Origin: Azonexus sp.
Lineage (GTDB): Bacteria; Pseudomonadota; Gammaproteobacteria; Burkholderiales; Rhodocyclaceae
Assembly (NCBI RefSeq): GCF_023150235.1
Contig: NZ_JAKLLH010000026.1
Coordinates: 1-40,714 of the forward strand
Length of the DNA: 40,714 nucleotides
Reading direction: 5' to 3'
Below, piece after piece: positions 34,190 to 40,714 of this stretch (position 1 is the first letter of the stretch; every line of letters starts with the position of its first letter). The position numbers and the translations under genes are program-made. The notes beneath the pieces are model-generated. The model searched no databases. It was not told where the DNA came from and was given only the letters and a program-made list of their open reading frames with translations.

Positions 34190-35144
34190 GAAAAATCCTA
34201 AGGAAAACTCCGGCGATTATAGCCGAACTGAACCGCTCGTCCTGAGCGTTCCCGACACCTGTGCCGGGCGACGACTCGATCAGGTTCTTGCCGAGCTTTT
34301 GCCACAGCATTCCCGCAACCGCTTGCAAAACTGGGTGCGCGATGGCTTGGTGGGGATCGACGGCAAGGTGGATCTCGAGCCAAAACGGAAACTGCATGGT
34401 GGCGAGGAACTGTCTATTGCCGAGCCTCTTGACTCGCATCTTCTTGCCGAACAGCCGGAAGACATTCCTCTTGAGGTTGTCCATGAGGACGAATGCCTGC
34501 TGGTGATCAACAAGCCTCCCGGTTTGGTGGTACATCCGGGTAGCGGGAACTGGAGCGGCACCTTGATGAACGCCCTTCTGCACCACATCCCTGGTATTGC
34601 CGAAGTTCCCCGCGCTGGCATTGTTCATCGACTGGACAAGGATACCAGTGGCTTGATGGTCGTGGCCAAAACCCTGGAGGCTCAGACCGATCTGGTCCGG
34701 CAGTTGCAGGCACGGACGGTTCGCCGCGTTTATCTGGCGCTGGTAGCGGGAGCAGTCAAAGCCGATGGCGGGGTCGACTCGCCTATCGGCAGACATCCGG
34801 TACAGCGGACAAAGATGGCTGTCGTACCAGAAAGCCGTGGAGGCAAGCCTGCACTTACCTGGTATCGCGTGCTGGCTTACTACCCGCATTGCACTTACGT
34901 CGAGTGTTCCCTGGCAACCGGGCGCACTCATCAGATTCGCGTCCATATGGCATCCATCGGACATCCCCTGATCGGCGATCCTGTTTACGGCAGGCCGCAC
35001 GCGCGTTTACCGGAATTTCACCGTCAGGCCTTGCACGCCACCCGCCTGGGTTTGCTGCACCCACTTAGTGGCCGGCAAATGCAATGGGAGGCACCGCCAC
35101 CACCCGATATGCGCAAACTCCTGGAAGATCTTGAATACGCTTAA
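34188..35144 (+). CDS. rluD: 23S rRNA pseudouridine synthase RluD
   Basis: Makes pseudouridines 1911/1915/1917 in helix 69 of 23S rRNA; 318 residues. N-terminal S4 domain (about 30-85: RRLDQVLAELLPQHSRNRLQNWVRDGLVGIDGK) and RluA-type catalytic domain with Asp in GIVHRLDKDTSGLMVVAK, INKPPGLVVHPGSGN and TGRTHQIRVHMASIGHPLIGDPVYG. ATG at 34188 overlaps the bamD start codon on the other strand; the open frame continues upstream inside bamD but without similarity. pgeF overlaps its 3' end. Confidence 0.94.
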   Translation: MKNPKENSGDYSRTEPLVLSVPDTCAGRRLDQVLAELLPQHSRNRLQNWVRDGLVGIDGKVDLEPKRKLHGGEELSIAEPLDSHLLAEQPEDIPLEVVHEDECLLVINKPPGLVVHPGSGNWSGTLMNALLHHIPGIAEVPRAGIVHRLDKDTSGLMVVAKTLEAQTDLVRQLQARTVRRVYLALVAGAVKADGGVDSPIGRHPVQRTKMAVVPESRGGKPALTWYRVLAYYPHCTYVECSLATGRTHQIRVHMASIGHPLIGDPVYGRPHARLPEFHRQALHATRLGLLHPLSGRQMQWEAPPPPDMRKLLEDLEYA

Positions 35145-35919
35145 GGCACATCGATCTGGCTTCTCGACACGACCGGGAATACTGCTTCCCGATTGGCCTG
35201 CTCCGGCGAATGTGCGTGCCTTGCAGACCCTGCGTACTGGCGGTTGTAGCCCCCCCCCCTGGAATACGCTCAATCTGGGGGAGCACGTAGGCGACGAGCC
35301 GGATAGGGTGACGGCCAATCGTGCGGCTCTGGCCGCACTCCTTCCAGCTGACCCCTGCTGGCTGCAGCAGGTGCACGGCACATTTACGGTCGACGCCGCA
35401 ACCGGGCAGAAAAAGCCGGAAGCCGATGCCTCGTGGACATCCGAAACCGACGTCGTTTGTGCGGTAATGACAGCGGATTGCCTGCCGCTGTTGTTTTGCG
35501 ACCGGGCGGGTGGCGTGGTCGCCGCAGCCCATGCGGGCTGGCGCGGTTTGCTCAATGGGGTCATCGAAAACACATTGAAGGCCATGGGCTGCTCACCGGA
35601 AGAGGTGCTCGTGTGGCTTGGACCAGCAATCGGACCAAAGGCTTTTGAAGTCGGCGATGAGGTGCGAAACGCATTCCTTGAACATTCGGCAAATGCCCGG
35701 ACCGCATTCATGGCCACGGCTCCCGGCAAATGGCACGCCGATCTCTGCATGCTTGCCCGGCAACGCCTGGGGGCTGCCGGGGTAACGAAAATTCACGGTG
35801 GCCATTGGTGCACCTCGAGCGATCCGCAGCACTTCTTTTCTTATCGCCGAGATGGGCAAACCGGACGAATGGCGACTCTGATCTGGTTGACTCGGGAGGA
35901 ATCGGGGAAAAGCGTATAA
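35131..35919 (+). CDS. pgeF: Peptidoglycan editing factor / multicopper polyphenol oxidase family (YfiH)
   Basis: A 262-residue YfiH-family protein, implicated in peptidoglycan precursor proofreading and purine nucleoside chemistry. Zinc ligands visible: His in WLQQVHG, Cys in MTADCLPLLFC, His in AAAHAGWRGL. FFSYRRDGQTGRMATLIWL is the family end. The start is uncertain: TTG at 35131, overlapping the rluD stop by 14 bp with GGAAG upstream, is the best option; no ATG is available near the expected N-terminus. A run of ten C at 35250-35259 lies in the early coding part. Confidence 0.88.
   Translation: MNTLKAHRSGFSTRPGILLPDWPAPANVRALQTLRTGGCSPPPWNTLNLGEHVGDEPDRVTANRAALAALLPADPCWLQQVHGTFTVDAATGQKKPEADASWTSETDVVCAVMTADCLPLLFCDRAGGVVAAAHAGWRGLLNGVIENTLKAMGCSPEEVLVWLGPAIGPKAFEVGDEVRNAFLEHSANARTAFMATAPGKWHADLCMLARQRLGAAGVTKIHGGHWCTSSDPQHFFSYRRDGQTGRMATLIWLTREESGKSV
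35250..35259 (+). repeat. C10 homopolymer in pgeF
   Basis: Ten consecutive C encode Ser-Pro-Pro-Pro (GGCSPPPWNTL) near codon 40 of pgeF. Gain or loss of one C would abolish the protein. The reading frame is intact at ten. Confidence 0.95.
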
Positions 35920-35952
35920 TGTACGGTTTCCTATTCTCGTGACCGGATTCCT

Positions 35953-36720
35953 GTGAATACGCTTTCCTGGATTATCGTCGTGGCCCTGGCCGGTGGCCTT
36001 CTGAGTGTCGTGGCAGCAGCGGCGCTGGGCGCAGCCCTCGGCACGCAACGGGTTGGAATGCTGATTTCCTACGCGATCGGTGCGCTTCTAGGAGCTTCGT
36101 TTCTGGAGATACTGCCGCATGCTTTGGAGCACGGCGACGCTCATCACACCGCGATGACCGTGCTTTTTGGCATTCTTGGCTTTTTCGTGCTTGAAAAGCT
36201 TGTGCTTTGGCGGCACTGCCATCACGATCATTGCGAGGCTCACGACGCACATTCTCCGGCACATGACCACGGTCGTTCGGGAGTACTCATCCTCGTGGGA
36301 GACACCTTCCACAACTTTGTAGACGGCATCCTGATTGCGGCGGCTTTTCTTGAGAGCACCGAGCTCGGCATTGTTACCGCTCTCGCAATCATCGCCCACG
36401 AAATTCCCCAAGAAGTTGGAGACTACCTGATTCTCCTCCATTCCGGTTATAGCCGGCTCAAGGCCCTGTTGTTCAATATGCTGTCGAGCCTGGCCACGCT
36501 GCTTGGAGCCTTGCTTGCCTACTTTGCCCTCTCGGAGTTGACCGAATGGATTCCCACACTGCTGGGGATTGCAGCAGCGAGCATGATCTATGTCGCCGTT
36601 GCCGATTTAATTCCGGGGCTGCACAAGCGAACCGAACTCAAGGCCACCATTCAGCAAGTGTTGCTGATCTGCCTCGGGATAGCATCGATTGCAGTTGTTC
36701 AGACCCTTGTCGGTGAATGA
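35953..36720 (+). CDS. ZIP family metal transporter
   Basis: A 255-residue inner-membrane protein, eight predicted spans, ZIP family (zinc, iron or manganese uptake). Metal site in TM4 HNFVDG and TM5 HEIPQE. The cytosolic loop between TM3 and TM4 is very His-rich (about 88-107: HCHHDHCEAHDAHSPAHDHG), a usual metal-sensing or buffering loop. The start is GTG at 35953. A TATAAT at 35915-35920 overlaps the pgeF stop and may be its own promoter; no -35 at normal spacing was seen. Confidence 0.93.
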   Translation: MNTLSWIIVVALAGGLLSVVAAAALGAALGTQRVGMLISYAIGALLGASFLEILPHALEHGDAHHTAMTVLFGILGFFVLEKLVLWRHCHHDHCEAHDAHSPAHDHGRSGVLILVGDTFHNFVDGILIAAAFLESTELGIVTALAIIAHEIPQEVGDYLILLHSGYSRLKALLFNMLSSLATLLGALLAYFALSELTEWIPTLLGIAAASMIYVAVADLIPGLHKRTELKATIQQVLLICLGIASIAVVQTLVGE

Positions 36721-36726
36721 CGGAAA

Positions 36727-36963
36727 TCAGCGCCGGCAATCCAGATCCTCATCGGATACCAAGGTTTTTCCGGTAGCCAGCAATTCCCGGTGTCGCCGAC
36801 GCTCGCGCCGGATTTTGCTGCCGGCAAAATAAAGAATCAGGCCGCAGGGCAATGCGCCATAGAACATGAAGGACAGGATGCCCGCGAGCAGGCTGGGCTC
36901 ATTCGCAGCAACCAGAATGGTCACGTACAGCCAGCCGATAACGATGATCAGGGATAAGTGCAT
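36727..36963 (-). CDS. Small two-TM membrane protein, unknown function
   Basis: A 78-residue protein: two hydrophobic helices (about 4-20 and 25-48), then a basic and acidic tail (KIRRERRRHRELL...EDLDCRR). ATG at 36963, weak Shine-Dalgarno. It converges with the ZIP gene, 6 bp between stops. The positive-inside layout and coding-like composition support a real gene, but no family is recognised. Confidence 0.6.
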   Translation of the reverse strand: MHLSLIIVIGWLYVTILVAANEPSLLAGILSFMFYGALPCGLILYFAGSKIRRERRRHRELLATGKTLVSDEDLDCRR

Positions 36964-37060
36964 CCCGGCATTCTAGAAAGACAGGAGGCGACAGGCAATC
37001 CCTCCATGCCGGCCCTTGCCGATGGATCGAAGACGAATCTTCCTTCTGCATGCAAATGCG

Positions 37061-37089
37061 TTGACAGGCTTTCGGGGGCTATGGAGAAT
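37061..37089 (+). promoter_or_regulatory. Probable sigma-70 promoter of phaC
   Basis: TTGACA (37061-37066), 17-bp spacer, GAGAAT (37084-37089, four of six matches). It lies about 40 bp upstream of the phaC start, which has AAGGA at 37117-37121. Confidence 0.65.
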
Positions 37090-37130
37090 CGAGAGGCTTA
37101 GACCCCGAAGTTCACAAGGACAATTACCCC

Positions 37131-38858
37131 ATGGTTTCCGGATCAAATCACGACGACGCTTTTTTTGCCTCGGCCATGCACTTTCTACAGACAGGGCAGG
37201 GCATGCTGCAGCAATTTGCGGACGCCCTGAGCAAGGCCGGCAATCCCGACGTTCCGCCGCTTGCGGTGGATCCGCAGACGCTGACCGCGCTGCAGAAAAA
37301 ATACTCGGACCAGCAGATGGCGCTCTGGCAGTCGGTTATGGGCAAACACCAGCAGCAACCGGCAGGGGATTTTTTTGTCGCACCGGAACCGGGTGATCGC
37401 CGTTTCGTCGCTCCCGAATGGCGGGAAAGTCCGCTCTACGATTACCTGCATCAAGCTTACCTCCTCAATGTCCGCTATTTGAAGGATCTGGTCGAGACCT
37501 TGCCCACTGTCGACGACAAGGGGCGGGACAGGATGCGTTTCGTGGCACGTCAGGTAAGCGATGCCCTCTCACCATCGAATTTCGCCGCAACCAACCCGGA
37601 ATTCATCAAACTGGCGCTGGAAACCAAGGGGCAGAGTATTACCGATGGCATCAACAACCTGATTCGGGATTTTGAAAAGGGCAGGATCACGATGACCGAT
37701 GAATCGGTTTTCGAGATCGGCAGGAATATTGCAGCCAGCGAAGGAGCGGTGATCTTCGAGAACGAAGTAATGCAGCTACTCCAGTATTCTCCTCTGACAC
37801 CCAAGGTCGGGACTCGGCCTTTGCTGGTCGTGCCACCCTGCATCAACAAGTTCTACATCATGGATCTGCAGCCGGATAACTCGCTGATCCGCTTTATGGT
37901 TGAGCAGGGAAATACCGTTTTCCTCGTTTCCTGGCGTAATCCGCAGGAGGCTCAGGGGCAACTAACCTGGGATGATTATCTGGAGCAAGGGCCGATAGAA
38001 GCCTTGCACGTGGTGCGCGATATCTGCAAGGTCAAGCAGGCAAATGTGCTCGGTTTCTGTGTCGGTGGAACCATCGTCACCTCGGCACTGGCCGTGCTCA
38101 AAGCACGTGGTGACGATGCCGCTGCATCGCTGACCTTGCTTACCACCTTGCTCGATTTTTCCGATACCGGCGAGATCGGTCTGTTCATTGATGAAAATGC
38201 ATTGGCGGCACGCGAGCAGGCAATCGGTCAGGGAGGATTGCTGCCCGCCCGCGACCTGCAGAATACCTTCTCCTTTTTACGCGCCAACGATCTTGTCTGG
38301 AATTACGTTACAAGCAACTATCTAAAGGGGCAGAAACCAGCGGCTTTCGATCTCCTTTACTGGAACTCCGATTCAACCAATCTGCCCGGGCCGTTTGCCT
38401 GCTGGTACATGCGCCATCTCTACCATGAAAACAGTCTGCGAATTCCGGGCAAGCTCTCGATGTGCGGCACCGGTGTCGATCTCGGACAACTGGACATGCC
38501 CGTCTATCTGCTGGCCACGCGTGAGGATCACATCGTTCCATGGCAGTCTGCCTATCGCACGACACGTCTCTTGTCCGGTCCCCGGCGTTTCGTGCTTGGC
38601 GCCTCCGGCCATATTGCGGGGGTAATCAACCCCGCCAGCAAGAACAAGCGCAGCTACTGGCTTAATCCTGATGTAAAGAACGACGCCGATCATTGGCTGG
38701 CGGGAGCCGAGGAGAAAAAAGGTAGCTGGTGGACCGACTGGGCTGCCTGGCTGCGGCCCATGGCCGGCAAGGAGCGCTCTCCGCGTACTCTGGGGTCGGC
38801 AACGTACCGGCCGATCGAGCCCGCTCCAGGGCGCTATGTACGGGAACGCGCAGTTTGA
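37131..38858 (+). CDS. phaC: Class I poly(R)-hydroxyalkanoic acid synthase
   Basis: Polymerises (R)-3-hydroxyacyl-CoA on granule surfaces; 575 residues, normal class I length. Catalytic triad: Cys310 in the lipase-like box GFCVGG, Asp466 in REDHIVPW, His494 in ASGHIAGV. PPCINKFYIMDLQPDNSLIRF and FLVSWRNP are class I stretches. It is followed 88 bp later by phaB; no phaA thiolase is present in the window. Confidence 0.97.
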   Translation: MVSGSNHDDAFFASAMHFLQTGQGMLQQFADALSKAGNPDVPPLAVDPQTLTALQKKYSDQQMALWQSVMGKHQQQPAGDFFVAPEPGDRRFVAPEWRESPLYDYLHQAYLLNVRYLKDLVETLPTVDDKGRDRMRFVARQVSDALSPSNFAATNPEFIKLALETKGQSITDGINNLIRDFEKGRITMTDESVFEIGRNIAASEGAVIFENEVMQLLQYSPLTPKVGTRPLLVVPPCINKFYIMDLQPDNSLIRFMVEQGNTVFLVSWRNPQEAQGQLTWDDYLEQGPIEALHVVRDICKVKQANVLGFCVGGTIVTSALAVLKARGDDAAASLTLLTTLLDFSDTGEIGLFIDENALAAREQAIGQGGLLPARDLQNTFSFLRANDLVWNYVTSNYLKGQKPAAFDLLYWNSDSTNLPGPFACWYMRHLYHENSLRIPGKLSMCGTGVDLGQLDMPVYLLATREDHIVPWQSAYRTTRLLSGPRRFVLGASGHIAGVINPASKNKRSYWLNPDVKNDADHWLAGAEEKKGSWWTDWAAWLRPMAGKERSPRTLGSATYRPIEPAPGRYVRERAV

Positions 38859-38946
38859 TGCAAAATTCCGGATTCACGGCGAGCCGGGATGCTGGGCGCC
38901 GAAAATCTTTAACGCAGTAGTAATCCCTTAATAGGAAGGAAAACAA

Positions 38947-39690
38947 ATGACGCAACGTGTTGCACTTGTTACTGGTGCCATGGGTGGCCTGGGTACCGCT
39001 ATTTGTCAGCAACTGGCCAAGGCAGGCCACAAGGTGGTTGCCGCCTATCATCCGCAATTCGACAACAAGGAAGAGTGGCTGAAGGAAATGGCTGCAGCCG
39101 GTTTCAACGATTTCGTTTGTGTCGGTGGCGACGTCTCCGTGATTGAAGACTGCCAGCGCATGGTGGCCGAGGCCGAAGCAACCTGTGGTCAGGTCGATAT
39201 CCTGATCAACAATGCCGGCATCACCCGCGACCGCATGTTCGCCAAGCTGGAAAAGGATGGCTGGGATGCCGTGATTGCCACCAACCTGACCTCGCTGTTC
39301 AACATGACCAAGCAAGTCTCCGCCAAAATGGCCGAGCGCGGCTTCGGTCGTATCGTGAACATCTCCTCAGTCAACGGCGTCAAGGGCCAAGCGGGTCAGA
39401 CCAACTACTCCGCCGCCAAGGCCGGTGTGATCGGTTTTACCAAGGCACTGGCCGCCGAGTTGGCCAACAAAGGCGTGACGGTCAACGCAATTGCCCCGGG
39501 CTATGTCGCAACCAAGATGGTCATGGCCATTCGTGAAGACGTACTCAAGGGCATCGTCGACTCCGTGCCGATGAAGCGCCTGGCCAAGCCGGAAGAAATC
39601 GGCTTTGCCTGCGCCTACCTGTGTGATGAGCTGTCCGGTTTCACCACCGGCGCCACCATCAACATTAACGGTGGTCTGTACTACCAGTAA
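38947..39690 (+). CDS. phaB: Acetoacetyl-CoA reductase
   Basis: NADPH-dependent short-chain dehydrogenase, acetoacetyl-CoA to (R)-3-hydroxybutyryl-CoA, 247 residues. Cofactor motif TGAMGGLG (9-16), NNAG (88-91), catalytic Ser140/141, Tyr154 and Lys158 (YSAAK), closing TINGGLYYQ-like end. Shine-Dalgarno AGGAAGGA precedes the ATG. Its 3' end and downstream terminator are echoed 887 bp later. Confidence 0.96.
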   Translation: MTQRVALVTGAMGGLGTAICQQLAKAGHKVVAAYHPQFDNKEEWLKEMAAAGFNDFVCVGGDVSVIEDCQRMVAEAEATCGQVDILINNAGITRDRMFAKLEKDGWDAVIATNLTSLFNMTKQVSAKMAERGFGRIVNISSVNGVKGQAGQTNYSAAKAGVIGFTKALAAELANKGVTVNAIAPGYVATKMVMAIREDVLKGIVDSVPMKRLAKPEEIGFACAYLCDELSGFTTGATININGGLYYQ

Positions 39691-39740
39691 TCGTGCGACG
39701 TTGGTTATCAGTGACCTGCACTGGTAATCATGAATCCTTG

Positions 39741-39766
39741 AAAAGCCCGGCTTTCCGGGCTTTTTT
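39741..39766 (+). terminator. Terminator of phaC-phaB
   Basis: AAAAGCCCGG-CTTT-CCGGGCTTTTTT, 50 nt after the phaB stop. Confidence 0.95.
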
Positions 39767-39847
39767 AACAGTAGGTCTTCTTTCTTTCGATGTGGCCACC
39801 TTGTGTCTGCTTCTAAAGCAGATTGGCGGGGTAATTATCAAGCTACC

Positions 39848-39875
39848 TCAACAAATATCCAACTGCTTGTATAAT
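39848..39875 (+). promoter_or_regulatory. Promoter of the toxin-antitoxin pair
   Basis: TCAACA (39848-39853, four of six), 16-bp spacer, TATAAT (39870-39875, six of six). The predicted start falls at about 39882, next to the GTG start codon of the toxin gene, so the transcript may have almost no leader. Confidence 0.6.
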
Positions 39876-39882
39876 AAACCTC

Positions 39883-40197
39883 GTGAAATCACTACGCTTT
39901 ATTGGCTCAAGCCTCGACGATCTCAAAGACTTTCCTGCCGAAGCAAGGCGAGAAGCCGGCGTTGAGTTGCATGCAATTCAGTCTGGCCTGATCCCTTCAG
40001 ACTTCAAGCCGATGCTGAATGTCGGGCCGGGGGCCTACGAAATTCGGGTGCGAGTGATGGGTGAATGGCGGGTGATCTACGTAGCCAAGTTTGATGATGC
40101 GGTGTATGTCCTGCATGCTTTCCAGAAGAAGACACAGCGGACGCGCAAGGAAGACATTGACCTGGCAGCTAAGCGCTACAAGCAGATTGGAGGTTGA
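39883..40197 (+). CDS. RelE/HigB-type toxin (phage-derived Gp49-like family)
   Basis: A 104-residue basic protein. LRFIGSSLDDLKDFPAEARREAG at the N-terminus and WRVIYVAKFDDAVYVLHAFQKKTQRT at 65-90 are typical of the HigB-like/Gp49 toxin family, mRNA interferases of the RelE fold. The start is GTG at 39883. The antitoxin begins 1 bp after its stop, in the toxin-first order usual for HigBA. Its lower GC promoter region and position after a terminator mark it as accessory. Confidence 0.9.
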   Translation: MKSLRFIGSSLDDLKDFPAEARREAGVELHAIQSGLIPSDFKPMLNVGPGAYEIRVRVMGEWRVIYVAKFDDAVYVLHAFQKKTQRTRKEDIDLAAKRYKQIGG

Positions 40198-40198
40198 T

Positions 40199-40477
40199 AT
40201 GGAACAGGTAACGGAATCGAGCGGTAACGTCTTTGCTGACCTTGGCTTCGAAAACGAAGAGGCTGTGTTGCTCAAGCTGCGGGCCGATCTGATGGCCGGA
40301 TTGCGGACGACCATTGCCGAGCGAGGCTGGACTCAGCAGCAAGCCGCCGAGCATCTACATGTCGGCCAGTCGCGGGTGTCTGATCTGGTGCGCGGCAAGT
40401 GGGAGAAATTCAGCCTTGACATGCTGGTGACGCTGGCAGCCAGGGCAGGGCGCCGGGTTGAGTTGGCAATGGCCTAG
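40199..40477 (+). CDS. XRE-family antitoxin (HigA-like)
   Basis: A 92-residue DNA-binding protein with an HTH (about 38-75: ERGWTQQQAAEHLHVGQSRVSDLVRGKWEKFSLDML) of the small XRE antitoxin type. GGAGG overlaps the end of the toxin gene, and ATG at 40199 is 1 bp after its stop. It is expected to neutralise the toxin and repress the promoter at 39848-39875. Confidence 0.92.
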   Translation: MEQVTESSGNVFADLGFENEEAVLLKLRADLMAGLRTTIAERGWTQQQAAEHLHVGQSRVSDLVRGKWEKFSLDMLVTLAARAGRRVELAMA

Positions 40478-40538
40478 CACTGCTGAAACGAGTAGCCCAG
40501 TAAGTAGCTTGCTCTGTTGTCAGAATGCAGATCGTTGC

Positions 40539-40577
40539 GGCGCAATTGATAGCGGCTGTTTGATGCACTACCAGTAA
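40539..40577 (+). pseudogene. Possible 3' stub of a second phaB
   Basis: The last codons read like a decayed phaB end (G-C-L-M-H-Y-Q-stop against G-G-L-Y-Y-Q-stop). ACTACCAGTAA is shared exactly with the end of phaB, and the stop-to-terminator distance is 50 nt in both. The rest of the gene would have been replaced by the toxin-antitoxin insertion. The upstream boundary is approximate. Confidence 0.45.
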
Positions 40578-40627
40578 CCTTAAATCGACGATTTTCAGTG
40601 CGTTGCAGTCAGGCGCATTGAACCTTC

Positions 40628-40653
40628 AAAAGCCCGGCAAATCCGGGCTTTTT
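40628..40653 (+). terminator. Second phaB-type terminator
   Basis: AAAAGCCCGG-CAAAT-CCGGGCTTTTT, nearly the same stem as the terminator at 39741. It would also end the toxin-antitoxin transcript. The last 60 bases of the window (40654-40714) hold no recognisable feature. Confidence 0.93.
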
Positions 40654-40714
40654 ATTGTCCATGGGTGAGCGATGGGCGGCGGGATTCCATCAGAAACGCG
40701 GGAGGCAGTGCTAT

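Overview
The window looks like chromosome of a high-GC betaproteobacterium of the order Rhodocyclales, Dechloromonas/Azonexus-like. This rests on the style of the AcnB, PrpE, PhaC/PhaB, BamD and RluD proteins, the bamD/rluD/pgeF gene order and the base composition; it is inference, not a database result. Most of the content is core metabolism and envelope biology. Accessory material is confined to a Zorya-like cassette behind rlmB and a toxin-antitoxin pair in the pha locus.

Layout: 1-1724 aconitase B (minus strand, 3' end outside the window). 2071-3130 FecR-domain protein and OmpA-type lipoprotein, overlapping. 3476-11826 apparent basic-amino-acid use region: polar amino-acid ABC transporter, DcaP-like porin, MarC protein, arginase, EamA exporter, then ornithine cyclodeaminase facing an Lrp/AsnC regulator. 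11935-14590 transaldolase and an aldehyde dehydrogenase. 14804-16838 a periplasmic solute-binding protein paired with a membrane diguanylate cyclase. 16872-20418 Crp/Fnr regulator, Nudix hydrolase, and a MarR regulator facing a PLP aminotransferase. 20679-24192 (minus) rlmB-zorA-zorB-short third gene. 24440-27809 HDOD protein (plus) convergent with rnr (minus). 27850-28166 two tRNA-Leu(CAG) genes. 28317-31310 (minus) acrylyl-CoA reductase-like gene and prpE. 31445-33131 NlpC/P60 hydrolase and a ferric-iron type binding protein. 33344-36963 bamD divergent from rluD-pgeF-ZIP transporter, plus a small membrane protein. 37131-40714 phaC, phaB, a HigB/HigA-like pair, and what looks like the stub of a second phaB.

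Main functional threads: (i) arginine uptake, arginase (ornithine plus urea) and ornithine cyclodeaminase (proline) form a complete short pathway with a local Lrp-type regulator. (ii) AcuI/YhdH-type reductase and PrpE both make propionyl-CoA. (iii) PhaC and PhaB make polyhydroxybutyrate.

The most unusual structure is a family of intergenic palindromes, nine in 40 kb counting degenerate ones, all built on an invariant CACGGTCGACCGTG core (half-cores in one). Their flanking arms differ from copy to copy but remain self-complementary, and usually end in TTTTTGCC / GGCAAAAA. The second is a ZorA-ZorB stator pair transcribed directly behind rlmB. Its third gene encodes only 179 residues and no Zorya nuclease or helicase follows it, so this is either a decayed Zorya or a minimal variant.
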